A stretch of 62,922 bases of DNA. Origin: Saprospiraceae bacterium. Lineage in GTDB: Bacteria; Bacteroidota; Bacteroidia; Chitinophagales; Saprospiraceae. Under the pieces are notes generated by a model, which made no database searches, was not told the DNA's origin, and was given only the letters and a program-made list of their open reading frames with translations. Positions 50,204 through 59,393 of the stretch are shown piece after piece. Each line of letters starts with the position of its first letter. Position 1 is the stretch's first letter. The position numbers and the translations under genes were made by a program. The stretch lies in assembly GCA_027488135.1 (NCBI GenBank), contig JAIYCH010000047.1, forward strand, positions 1-62,922. The letters are read 5' to 3'.

Positions 50204-52456
50204 CTAATTTTGTTTAATCAATCCTACCGCATCAGCGATGATAAAACCATCAGCATTTTCATTTGAAATACTTATGGAAGCAGGTTTAGATTTTTCAAAG
50301 TAAAATTCACCAACCCTCATCGAGAAACCCAAAGGATCTCCAATTCTAAAATTCCATTCAAATTTTTCAACCCCTTTTGCATGACGTACAAATATTTTTG
50401 CATTAGTAGCACTTTTTACGTCTGGGAAATACATTAAACAAAGTTTATACAACCCAGATTCCGGGACAGGTAAATCATAAACCACCTCAGCAGAAGCATC
50501 TGGAGCAGCTTGAAAGCAATTATACTTAAATAAGTTCCTTAGACCTTGAATCTTTTTAACTTCCCAATTACCCGTAAAATGAAGTGATTTACTATCGGAA
50601 GAGGTGATTACTCCCCCAATATTTATTAATTGTTCTGGATAAATACAATGTGTAGCTGAACCTAATGGACCTATTTCATTGGGGAGAAAAGGTTCTATCT
50701 TCGTTTTGGAAGAAAGATTGTTATCTATATGAAGGTTCCAGTTCCCCATGATAGGTTTAATCTCTTTATCTCCAGAATTATAAATTACATTATTTTTAAC
50801 TGTTGTGTTGCTTGTTGCCCAATCCAGAAAAACACCATTTGCAAGGGTTCTTCTGGGTATTCCTGTAGGTAGTTGCTCATAGCCCCAAATATCATATAAA
50901 TAATTATTGACAATATAATTTGGCGCACTTAACCGGTTCATAGTTGCAAAATGTATAGCCGCGCCATCAATCGTTTTTTGCATACAGTCATTAATCTCAT
51001 TAAATTCTACCACGTTTCCACCTTGATTTCTAAAAGCGAATATTCCATTTCTGGAAAGGTCTTTAAAATGATTATGCGCTATATAATTTCCTGGTTCCAT
51101 TGCCATTGAAGCTGGCCGGGAATCGATATGCACGCCACCACCATAGTAACGAATCTGACCGCAGTGTTCCACGATATTTCTAGTAATGCGATTAAGTACT
51201 GGAAAAACTTTTGAAGCATTTTCTCCTTGGCTGTAAATTTTTGTATCATCCATATAGGATAATCTTGCACCGGTAAGAAGAACCCCACCACCACCTGCAT
51301 TTTTTACTGTATTATGATCAAAAACATTGTTTTTACTGTCCAGATGGAACCAAAGTGCATAGCCTCCAATATTATTAAAATGACAATTCGTTAGTTGACA
51401 ATTTTGGGTATTTTCCATTACAACTGCCGCATCGGTATGAACCCTCGGTTCTATTTGTCCTAAGGTGTAGGTTGTATGACTAAAATGAAAACCTTGGAAA
51501 TAAATATTGCTAACAAGAGATTTTTTTTCAATATCTCCATTTAAATAAAATATTCTATTCAGGAAAGGAGCGATAATTTCAGATTTATTTGGATTTTCAC
51601 CTTTAAGTGGTTTATAGTATAGCTTTCCTTCCTGATGATCCAAAAACCATTCTCCCGGCATGTCCAATTCATCTTTTACTCCTTCTATCCAAAACCAACT
51701 ATCTTTATTTATCTCACCATGTAGTTCTCTTGGCCCTAAATCGATATGGTTATTTACTAAATCAACACCAACAACATCATTCCACTGATTAAAAAATCTC
51801 CATCTGGGTACTATATTTATCTGTGCATCCTCCGCTTCACCCCAGCTTTTATTTACTTTTTCAACAGAAACTTTTAGAGGACTGGAAAGTGTTGACGAGG
51901 CATATAAAAATGGATTTGATTCATTTTTGTTAGGATAACGGGCACGAATTGCCCTGTTACCATTTACGAAAAGCTCTCTAAAATTCCATTGATTGGGTGG
52001 AATTTTAGCATATTTTTCTGGTACATGAACCTCTCTTTTCCAACCTTTTGCCTCAGGCACATTTGTGTACCAAATGCCCTTATCGTTTTTAATCCATTTG
52101 CCAGAAAAGCGCTTACCTCCACTCAATAAAACCTTCTCCCCATCAGCAGATTTCCAGATAACCGGGGCAGATTTTGTGCCAGAGTCTTCAGGCGAAAATT
52201 CAATAGTTTGGTTCAGATAATACACTCCTCCTCTAACAATCACCTCAATGGGAACATCAGACTCCATTTGTTTTTCTAATTTAACCGCTTTTTTTGCAGC
52301 TTCAAACCCAGCAAAAGGAAATTCAATAGTTCCCGTATTCTGATCATTTCCATCTAAGGATATATAAAATCTTTTTACCTTTTCTGAGGGTAGCTGAAAA
52401 GATAAAAAAGTTAAAATCGAAAAGATACACCCTAAAAAACTTAAAAATCTGAGCAT
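50204..52456 (-). CDS. Exported right-handed beta-helix glycan enzyme, GH141-like
   Basis: About 750 residues from ATG 52456, chosen for its signal peptide (MLRFLSFLGCIFSILTFLSF). FYISLDGNDQNTGTIEFPFA opens the beta-helix as in GH141 and related enzymes, followed by repeated Asn-rich turns (TNCHFNNIGGYALW, NAGGGGVLLTGARLS, YYGGGVHIDSRPAS). The last ~110 residues look like a golvesin-type carbohydrate-binding module (LPVPESGLYKLCLMYFP). GH141 includes an alpha-L-fucosidase acting on rhamnogalacturonan-II and a xylanase; polysaccharide lyases share the fold. Given the dehydrogenase/lactonase genes downstream, release of an L-fucosyl or uronyl group is plausible. Confidence 0.72.
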   Translation of the reverse strand: MLRFLSFLGCIFSILTFLSFQLPSEKVKRFYISLDGNDQNTGTIEFPFAGFEAAKKAVKLEKQMESDVPIEVIVRGGVYYLNQTIEFSPEDSGTKSAPVIWKSADGEKVLLSGGKRFSGKWIKNDKGIWYTNVPEAKGWKREVHVPEKYAKIPPNQWNFRELFVNGNRAIRARYPNKNESNPFLYASSTLSSPLKVSVEKVNKSWGEAEDAQINIVPRWRFFNQWNDVVGVDLVNNHIDLGPRELHGEINKDSWFWIEGVKDELDMPGEWFLDHQEGKLYYKPLKGENPNKSEIIAPFLNRIFYLNGDIEKKSLVSNIYFQGFHFSHTTYTLGQIEPRVHTDAAVVMENTQNCQLTNCHFNNIGGYALWFHLDSKNNVFDHNTVKNAGGGGVLLTGARLSYMDDTKIYSQGENASKVFPVLNRITRNIVEHCGQIRYYGGGVHIDSRPASMAMEPGNYIAHNHFKDLSRNGIFAFRNQGGNVVEFNEINDCMQKTIDGAAIHFATMNRLSAPNYIVNNYLYDIWGYEQLPTGIPRRTLANGVFLDWATSNTTVKNNVIYNSGDKEIKPIMGNWNLHIDNNLSSKTKIEPFLPNEIGPLGSATHCIYPEQLINIGGVITSSDSKSLHFTGNWEVKKIQGLRNLFKYNCFQAAPDASAEVVYDLPVPESGLYKLCLMYFPDVKSATNAKIFVRHAKGVEKFEWNFRIGDPLGFSMRVGEFYFEKSKPASISISNENADGFIIADAVGLIKQN

Positions 52457-52539
52457 AAAAATAGTTTTAGCAAAAGAACAATTAATCATTCACAAAGGAA
52501 TCATTCCTTGTTCACAAATTAGTGCTTAAATTAAATATT

Positions 52540-54264
52540 TCAATACCCTGGATTCTGAACAAAACCTGGATTTTTATTTACGTCTAATTCTGCCTGAGGA
52601 ATGGGCCACAGATAATTTCCAGGCTTAAATACTCTGGGATTATCCATAATCTTAAAATTACCTGAAATATCCAACAAAGAATTAAAGGAGGAATAATCTA
52701 CAGAACTATTGGCATCAAGAGAAGGAACAGGCAGTTTATAATAGTTATTTTTATTTTGTGATTTTCCAAATAAAATACCACTCATCACCTTTTCTGCAAT
52801 TTTCCACCTGCGAATATCAAAGAGTCTCAACCCCTCTCCAACAAGCTCTACTTTTCTTTCCCTCCGAATAATGGATCTCAATTCTGCCTGATTTGTAGTA
52901 GTAATGGCAGGATAAAGCGTTGTTTGTGTTGGATTAACTCCATAACCGCGTGCACGAACCTGGTTAATTGCATTTAAAACAGAGGCATCAATCTGGTTCA
53001 ATTCAACTTTTGCTTCTGCATAAGTTAATAAAACCTCAGCATACCTGATTAGCATAAAGCCCAATTCAGATTGTGTATTCAATACAAGGTCAGCCTGATC
53101 GAGATATTTTTTCAATAGAAATCCTGAATAAGTTGAAAAGGCATTGGTCACTTCTAAATTGGCAATTCTGCCAGGAGTAGGTGTAAATCTTTGACATGTT
53201 ATACTGTCAGGATGGAAAGTAACATTGAAAGTAATTCCTCCTGTGCCGAACCATGCGTCTCCATCACCAAGTAACGCCTGTCGCATTCTAGGATCTCTGT
53301 TTTTAAATGGATCAGCAGAGGAATAGAGGGGAGATTTATCGATTGTTTTCCCATCTATACATTCATAGCTGTCAGCCGCCGCCCTAGTAGGTACTATGCC
53401 TGAAAATCCGCTCGAGTTTCTTGCCTGCATATTAGCAGATATTGCATTTACTCTTACTGTTTGTTTATAATCATAGGATAAAATGGACTCTCTTGAATTT
53501 TCTCCTGCATAAGTAAACAAATTTCTGTAATTCGGATAAAGAGAATGATATCCCAAGGCAATAACTTCATTAGAAGCACTTGCTGCAATATCCCATTTAG
53601 CATAATATAACGCCATACGAGCTTTGAAGGCCAAAGCGGCTGTTTTTGTAGCACGACCTATATCTAAACCTATATGAGATACAGGTAATTTTATAGCAGC
53701 AGTATCTAGTTCACGAATAATAAAATTAAGGACTTCCGTCTGAGGAGTTCTGGGTAAAAATGCATCTTTTGCATTTAAATTTTTTTCAACAAGAGGAACA
53801 TCTCCAAATAGAGAAATTAAATTTCCATAATAGTAAGCACGCAAAAATCTTGCTTCCCCCTCTATCCTGTTATAAAGTGCTGCATTCGTTACCGTTTTTG
53901 CTTTTGACATATTTTGCAGTAAGTTATTGCACCTGCCTATACCTGCGTAATATTGTGTCCAGATACTTGTAATTATAGGTGTACCAGGTGTATGCTGTCC
54001 CAAGCCAATGGTTTGTATATCAGAAGCTGGTCGATACCACATAACATCGGAGGTTGCATCAATCAGCATTTGAATTGGAAATCCCCCGTTAGTAAAGGAT
54101 AAATTGTTGTAAGCAGCATTTACAGCAAGTAAAAGCTCATCGGAAGTTTTAAAAAAATTTTCGGTATTTGGCTGATCCTCAGGATATAAGTTTAAATATT
54201 CTTTATCGCAACTAAAAGATCCCAAAAACAAAAACAGATAAATGATATAATAGAAATTTTTCAT
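52540..54264 (-). CDS. SusD-like lipoprotein 3 (RagB/SusD)
   Basis: 574 residues. Lipobox at C19 (GSFSC), then YLNLYPEDQPNTENFFKTSD, and a C-terminal IRRERKVELVGEGLRLFDIRRW. It pairs with the SusC gene 18 nt upstream on the same strand. It would bind the oligosaccharide for the nine-gene locus. Confidence 0.93.
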   Translation of the reverse strand: MKNFYYIIYLFLFLGSFSCDKEYLNLYPEDQPNTENFFKTSDELLLAVNAAYNNLSFTNGGFPIQMLIDATSDVMWYRPASDIQTIGLGQHTPGTPIITSIWTQYYAGIGRCNNLLQNMSKAKTVTNAALYNRIEGEARFLRAYYYGNLISLFGDVPLVEKNLNAKDAFLPRTPQTEVLNFIIRELDTAAIKLPVSHIGLDIGRATKTAALAFKARMALYYAKWDIAASASNEVIALGYHSLYPNYRNLFTYAGENSRESILSYDYKQTVRVNAISANMQARNSSGFSGIVPTRAAADSYECIDGKTIDKSPLYSSADPFKNRDPRMRQALLGDGDAWFGTGGITFNVTFHPDSITCQRFTPTPGRIANLEVTNAFSTYSGFLLKKYLDQADLVLNTQSELGFMLIRYAEVLLTYAEAKVELNQIDASVLNAINQVRARGYGVNPTQTTLYPAITTTNQAELRSIIRRERKVELVGEGLRLFDIRRWKIAEKVMSGILFGKSQNKNNYYKLPVPSLDANSSVDYSSFNSLLDISGNFKIMDNPRVFKPGNYLWPIPQAELDVNKNPGFVQNPGY

Positions 54265-54281
54265 GTTTCTTTTTTTTAAAA

Positions 54282-57200
54282 TTATTTTAAACTGACTCTT
54301 AGGCCTGCAACATAAGATGTTACCTGCGGATAATTAAAAGGGTTACCCAAAGGTGCTTCCGGATCATACCCTGGCATTTTATCCCAGGATAAAATATTCT
54401 GACCGCTTAAATAAACTTTAAATAAAGAGAAAGGAGTCTTTTTAAGCAAGGAAGGGGAAAGGGTGTATCCAATGGATAAGTTCTTTAACTTCAAAAAAGA
54501 GGCATCAGTTACCCAATAACTTGAATTTTGTTGATTATTTGTTTGTGAAATAAAAAACCTCGGATAGGTAGCGATTAAATTTTCAGCTTCGGTTTTAGTA
54601 GTACTCCATCTGCCAAGGTGAATATCTCTGACACTTCCAGCATTGAAGAAAGCCCAGGAAGCATCTTGATTTTGATAGCCATTGTATTTACCTATACCCT
54701 GAAAGAAAAGATTCAAATCAAACCCTTTGTATTCAAAAAAGAAATTTGCACTATAGGTGTACCTGGGTATTCTGCTTCCTATTAAAACTCTGTCGGCTGC
54801 ATTAATTATTCCGTCCTTATTTTGATCAACATAGCTAATATCTCCAAGTTTTACGGTTCCAAATTGTTTGGGACTGTCCGTAAGTTGAGCCTGATTAAAA
54901 AATAAGCCATTCGCTTGAAATCCAAAAATAGAACCAATTTCTTGTCCCTCCTGAGTAATTTGGAAACCAGAGATATACGGGCCAGTTCCTTTAAGGTCTA
55001 TTACTTTATTTTTTACATCTGAAAGAACCCCTACGATATTAAACTTAAAATCTTTACCTATTTTATCATTGTATCCAAGTTGAAAATCCCAGCCCTTATT
55101 TTCTACTTTTCCAGCATTTTGAACCCCTGCAGAAAGACCAACAATTAATGGAATAGGCAAAGTAAGTAAAATATCATCTGTATTTTTTATATAGTAGTCA
55201 AATTCTACATTTAACTTATTAGCTAAAAAAGCAGCATTTAAACCAAAATTTAATATTTTGGATGACTCCCAGCTAATTTCTCTGTTTGCCACATTATTTT
55301 GAGCTGCAACACTTATTATATTGTTATTTAGAACGCCCTGCCCTAAGGTTATTGATGAAATATAGGGGTAATTACCAATATTCTGATTACCAAGCTCACC
55401 ATAAGAGGTTCTAAATTTCAATAAATCAAGCCATTTAAAATTATTCATGAATTTCTCCTTGGTAATAATCCATCCTGCCGAAAAGGATGGGAAAAACCCG
55501 TACCTTTTAAATTCTTCTGCAAATCGCGAAGAACCGTCATACCTGGCGTTTATTTCTAAAAGATATTTGTCACTTGCCACAAGATTTATGCGACTAAAAA
55601 GAGATCTAAGAGCCCAGGCATTGGCGTCTCCACTCACATTTTGATTGAGTGCTGGGTATGCATTTAGTTGAAGCAAATCGGGAAACAAGGTAAGTTCTCT
55701 GGATGCTGAAAAAGTTTGATTTCTACTATCTGTTTGTTCCGCACCCAAAAGGAGGTTAAAATCTAATCCCTTAAATGATTTGGCATAATTTACTTGAGCC
55801 TTTAAATAATTTGTAAGCGTATTTGAATTTGAGTTTGATAAGGTTGGTTTATTTGGATTGCTAAATAAAAGTGCTTTTGTATCAATATTAAAATAATTAA
55901 TTTTACTCTGGTTATTACTTGAGAAACCCGTTGAAAAATTAGGTGCATAATTAAGATTGATATCTAAGCCTTTCAACGGTGTAAAAGTTGTCTGAAAATT
56001 AATAAACGCTGTATTTACTGTGGAGTTATTAACCCCTGAGTCGTAAGAATAAGCTAAAGGATTTCCCCCCTCCCAACCTGGACCCCAGGAACCGTCAGAA
56101 TACTTTGCTGCATAAATAGGAGGAACTCTGTAAACCTGGCGAAATAGTTCACTATAACCAACACTCGGGGTGATATTATTATCTTTCCGAAGGTTTATAT
56201 CAAACTGAAACTTTAGTTTTTCCGATGCTTTGTAATCTGCATTCAAACGAAGGCTGTATCTTTTAAAACCAGAATTGTTTACAATACCATTTTGATTCAT
56301 GCTATTTAAAGCAGCCAGTAATTTAATACGTTCTGTACCTCCACTCAATGTTAGATTATGTTGTTGCTGTAATCCTTTTGTAAACGTTGCTTTTTGCCAA
56401 TCGACATTTGGAAAATGGTCAGGATCGGTTCCATTTTTAACAAGATATCCGTTGATGTATTCGTCAGTAAATCTGGGAGAACCACCTTCATTAATAAGTG
56501 CTTCGTTATACATTTTCATAAACCCAACGGCATCCAGATAAACAGGTTTGTCACCAGGTCGCTGGCCTCCATAAAAAGCATCATAATCAACTTTCATTTT
56601 CCCAGATTTACCTCTTTTAGAGGTAATAAGAATTACACCGCTTGCTGCTCTTGAGCCATAAATGGAAGCGGAGGCTGCATCTTTTAATACAGAAATGGAT
56701 TCAATATTATTGGGGTCAACATCACCAAATCTGGCAACTACTCCATCAATCAATATCAATGGATTATTATCTCCTAAAGTACCAATACCTCTGATTCTTA
56801 TTTGCGCTTCTGAACCTGGGACTCCATTAAACTGAGAAACGGTAACACCTGGCAAAGAGCCCTGTAATGCTACAGAAGTATTCATTACGGGTCTTTTAGT
56901 TAATTCAGTACCGCTAATTACTGAAACTGCCCCCGTAAGATTTACTTTTTTCTGAATACTATATCCAACTACCACTACTTCATCCAGCGCAATATCATCT
57001 ATTTTTAGCCTGATATTTAATTGGGTTTGATTCCCAATTTCAATCTCCTGAGTTACAAATCCAATAAAGCTAAAAACTAAAATAGCTTTTGAATCAGGTA
57101 CTACGATGGAATAAGACCCGTCAATATCAGTAAAAGCTCCCTGCGTTGTACCTTTTAAAGTGACACTAACCCCAGGAAGATTTTCTCCCAATTCATCTGT

Positions 57201-57389
57201 GACAGTTCCTTTGATAGTAATATTAGGAAGAGCTCTTAAATTACTGGACAAGTCAGATTCATCTATAAAATCCTTCTTTGATGAGAAAGTATGTTTTAAA
57301 TATAATTTCTCCTGTCCATTGTCCAAAGCTGCAAGAATATTACTTACACTTACCATTAAAATAAAAATAGTTGAAAAGAAATTCTTCAT
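54282..57389 (-). CDS. SusC-like TonB-dependent receptor 3
   Basis: 1035 residues. Signal peptide (IFILMVSVSNILAALD), then an unusual ~35-residue linker before the regulatory domain (ITIKGTVTDELGENLPGVSV), plug (VVVVGYSIQKKVNLTGAVSV … IRIRGIGTLGDNNPLILIDG … SIYGSRAASGVILITS) and barrel to YVAGLRVSLK. The plug text is close to that of SusC 2. It is the first gene of the nine-gene operon reading toward 43309. A LacI operator lies about 190 nt upstream. Confidence 0.94.
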   Translation of the reverse strand: MKNFFSTIFILMVSVSNILAALDNGQEKLYLKHTFSSKKDFIDESDLSSNLRALPNITIKGTVTDELGENLPGVSVTLKGTTQGAFTDIDGSYSIVVPDSKAILVFSFIGFVTQEIEIGNQTQLNIRLKIDDIALDEVVVVGYSIQKKVNLTGAVSVISGTELTKRPVMNTSVALQGSLPGVTVSQFNGVPGSEAQIRIRGIGTLGDNNPLILIDGVVARFGDVDPNNIESISVLKDAASASIYGSRAASGVILITSKRGKSGKMKVDYDAFYGGQRPGDKPVYLDAVGFMKMYNEALINEGGSPRFTDEYINGYLVKNGTDPDHFPNVDWQKATFTKGLQQQHNLTLSGGTERIKLLAALNSMNQNGIVNNSGFKRYSLRLNADYKASEKLKFQFDINLRKDNNITPSVGYSELFRQVYRVPPIYAAKYSDGSWGPGWEGGNPLAYSYDSGVNNSTVNTAFINFQTTFTPLKGLDINLNYAPNFSTGFSSNNQSKINYFNIDTKALLFSNPNKPTLSNSNSNTLTNYLKAQVNYAKSFKGLDFNLLLGAEQTDSRNQTFSASRELTLFPDLLQLNAYPALNQNVSGDANAWALRSLFSRINLVASDKYLLEINARYDGSSRFAEEFKRYGFFPSFSAGWIITKEKFMNNFKWLDLLKFRTSYGELGNQNIGNYPYISSITLGQGVLNNNIISVAAQNNVANREISWESSKILNFGLNAAFLANKLNVEFDYYIKNTDDILLTLPIPLIVGLSAGVQNAGKVENKGWDFQLGYNDKIGKDFKFNIVGVLSDVKNKVIDLKGTGPYISGFQITQEGQEIGSIFGFQANGLFFNQAQLTDSPKQFGTVKLGDISYVDQNKDGIINAADRVLIGSRIPRYTYSANFFFEYKGFDLNLFFQGIGKYNGYQNQDASWAFFNAGSVRDIHLGRWSTTKTEAENLIATYPRFFISQTNNQQNSSYWVTDASFLKLKNLSIGYTLSPSLLKKTPFSLFKVYLSGQNILSWDKMPGYDPEAPLGNPFNYPQVTSYVAGLRVSLK

Positions 57390-57581
57390 ACATAAAAATT
57401 ATTTTGCACCAATTGTAAAAATGGACCTTTCATTTTACACTCAATACATGGTTCAAAAAAAGACTCAATACCTCCCGGAATAAAGGAAAATATCTACATT
57501 CATTGGTTTTGTTTTTATAAATGTATCAAGATTAAATAGCGTATTAAACTTTCTTAAAGCCTTGAACAGAAGAATTTATAC

Positions 57582-57607
57582 CGTTAACGTAAACGTTTAC
57601 GTTAACG
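57582..57607. promoter_or_regulatory. Perfect 26-bp palindrome, probable LacI-family operator
   Basis: The 26-bp site is an exact palindrome; its left half is CGTTAACGTAAAC. It lies between the divergent SusC 3 and LacI genes. The core (AACGTAAACGTTTACGTT) contains the AAACGTTT-type centre common in LacI/CcpA-family sites. Its right half and the following nt (to 57623) are identical to 43139-43168. The rest of 57390-57741 is AT-rich with no gene. Confidence 0.85.
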
Positions 57608-57741
57608 ATAGATAGTTAATTTTAAAAATGGATGATACAACGTAAATAATTATGTTTTTAAGTTTAATTTTATTATTTTACATTAAAAACAAGATAGAAA
57701 AAGAGTATTTTTTTTAACAAAAGATAGTTATTCACAACCTA

Positions 57742-58899
57742 ATGAGCAGAGTAAAGTGCCCCAAATGCCAAAATGTGGAACGTATTCTAAAAGCTGGAAT
57801 TATACGGAATAAACAACGATACTTTTGTAAAGAGTGTGTTTATCATTTTATAATAAAAAAGGTTCAAAAAGATAATCATATATTATCTGATAAGCCAGCT
57901 TCTCAAGTTTCTCTGCAAGATATTGCATCTGTAGCTGGTGTATCCATTACTACCGTTTCCAGAGCTTTAAAAAATCGTCCTGACATAAGTATTCAGACCA
58001 GGGAATATATTAAAGAATTAGCTAAATCTTTGAATTATCAGCCTAATATTCTCGCCCAAAGTCTAGTAAACAAGTCCACACACACCCTGGGCGTTATCAT
58101 TCCCAGTTTAGAAACCACGGTTTTTTCTACCATGTTAGGCGGCATTCAAGAAGTTGCTTCAAAAGCGGGATATCGAGTAATTATCTGTAATTCGAATGAA
58201 AATCACGAAACAGAAATTGCAAATATTCAAGGATTAATGAATCATTTAATTGATGGATTATTGATTTGCCACTCCATTCAAACCTCCTCTTATGAGCATA
58301 TTCGGATTCATTTAGGTAAACGAATACCTATTGTGCAATTTTACCGTGTTGCCATTGGGCTCCCCATTTCTCAAATTTTAGCTGAAGATGAAGTGGGCGC
58401 TGAAAAAGTTACTGCTTATTTGATAAAAAAAGGGTGTAGACGAATTGCTTTGCTTTTAGGTCCGAAAAATCTCTCTATCACTCAAAAAAGATTCAATGGA
58501 TACAAAATATCCCTTGAAAAACATGGAATTAATCTGGATATTAAGTTATTGGCACATGTTGATTTTCTTCAGGAGTCGGTGGAAAAAGCATTGGAGGATT
58601 GGCTGAAAATTAATCCTAAAATTGATGGTATTATTTCCATTTCAGACAAAAGCGCCGCTCAGATTATACGACTTTTAAAAAAGAAAAGTATTAAAATACC
58701 CGAAGAAATAAATGTTTTTGGATTCGGAAATGAATTTACTGGACAAATAGTGGAGCCTGAATTAAGTACTTTTGATACAAAAACCAGAATTATTGGGGAA
58801 GAAGCTGCCCGGTTAATCATTGAGCAAATTATTTCCGGAAATCAGGAGGTTACGTCTAAACTTATCCCAGGTGAGATTATCCTTAGGGGATCTGCTTGA
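57742..58899 (+). CDS. LacI-family regulator with N-terminal zinc ribbon
   Basis: 385 residues. Residues 1-40 form a zinc ribbon (C6, C9, C29, C32; VKCPKCQ … RYFCKECVYHF) like that at the N-terminus of IS1-type transposases. The LacI HTH follows at about 56-80 (SLQDIASVAGVSITTVSRAL), then a hinge (YQPNILAQSLVNKSTHTLGV) and a periplasmic-binding-protein-like effector domain. It is divergent from the nine-gene operon, with a perfect palindrome between. The effector is probably a sugar from the operon's pathway. The fused zinc ribbon is uncommon for this family and may add DNA contacts. Confidence 0.88.
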   Translation: MSRVKCPKCQNVERILKAGIIRNKQRYFCKECVYHFIIKKVQKDNHILSDKPASQVSLQDIASVAGVSITTVSRALKNRPDISIQTREYIKELAKSLNYQPNILAQSLVNKSTHTLGVIIPSLETTVFSTMLGGIQEVASKAGYRVIICNSNENHETEIANIQGLMNHLIDGLLICHSIQTSSYEHIRIHLGKRIPIVQFYRVAIGLPISQILAEDEVGAEKVTAYLIKKGCRRIALLLGPKNLSITQKRFNGYKISLEKHGINLDIKLLAHVDFLQESVEKALEDWLKINPKIDGIISISDKSAAQIIRLLKKKSIKIPEEINVFGFGNEFTGQIVEPELSTFDTKTRIIGEEAARLIIEQIISGNQEVTSKLIPGEIILRGSA

Positions 58900-58936
58900 T
58901 AGATTTCGTTTAGGAACGATGGCAAAATTCTTTAGA

Positions 58937-59323
58937 TTAGTCTTTATTTAAAATTAATTTGTGAAAATAAACATAAGAAACGGCTAATATTCCTAATACA
59001 AACAATGGAAAAATAGTTTGTACATTCATCCCGTCCACAGCTCCGTGACTTATGCTTGCAAAAATAAAATCAAAAGCAAACCCAGCATAAGCCCATTCTT
59101 TAACTCTTTTTGGAATTTGAGGAATTACCAATGCCAATACGCCTAAAATCTTAAAAACAACCAATGCATTTCCAAAATATTCGGGATAACCTAAATGTCT
59201 GATTCCTTCTTTAGCCAACTCTGTTTGTGAAGTCAATGCTGGCATTACACCTTCAAATAAAGCAATTATGATGGTCGCTGTCCAAAAAATAATTTTTTCC
59301 TTTTTCATTTTCTTTAGATTCAT
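58937..59323 (-). CDS. DoxX-like membrane protein
   Basis: 128 residues, four membrane spans; text such as GIRHLGYPEYFGNALVVFKI and LVIPQIPKRVKEWAYAGFAF matches DoxX-like proteins. Start may be the second Met (59308). It is a single gene divergent from the cytochrome c fusion gene. Function unknown. Confidence 0.75.
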   Translation of the reverse strand: MNLKKMKKEKIIFWTATIIIALFEGVMPALTSQTELAKEGIRHLGYPEYFGNALVVFKILGVLALVIPQIPKRVKEWAYAGFAFDFIFASISHGAVDGMNVQTIFPLFVLGILAVSYVYFHKLILNKD

Positions 59324-59393
59324 TCAACTTCAAAGATAAGTAAGCATATATAATTTCTATGTATTACCTTTAAAGAAATGTTTATTTTGCATT

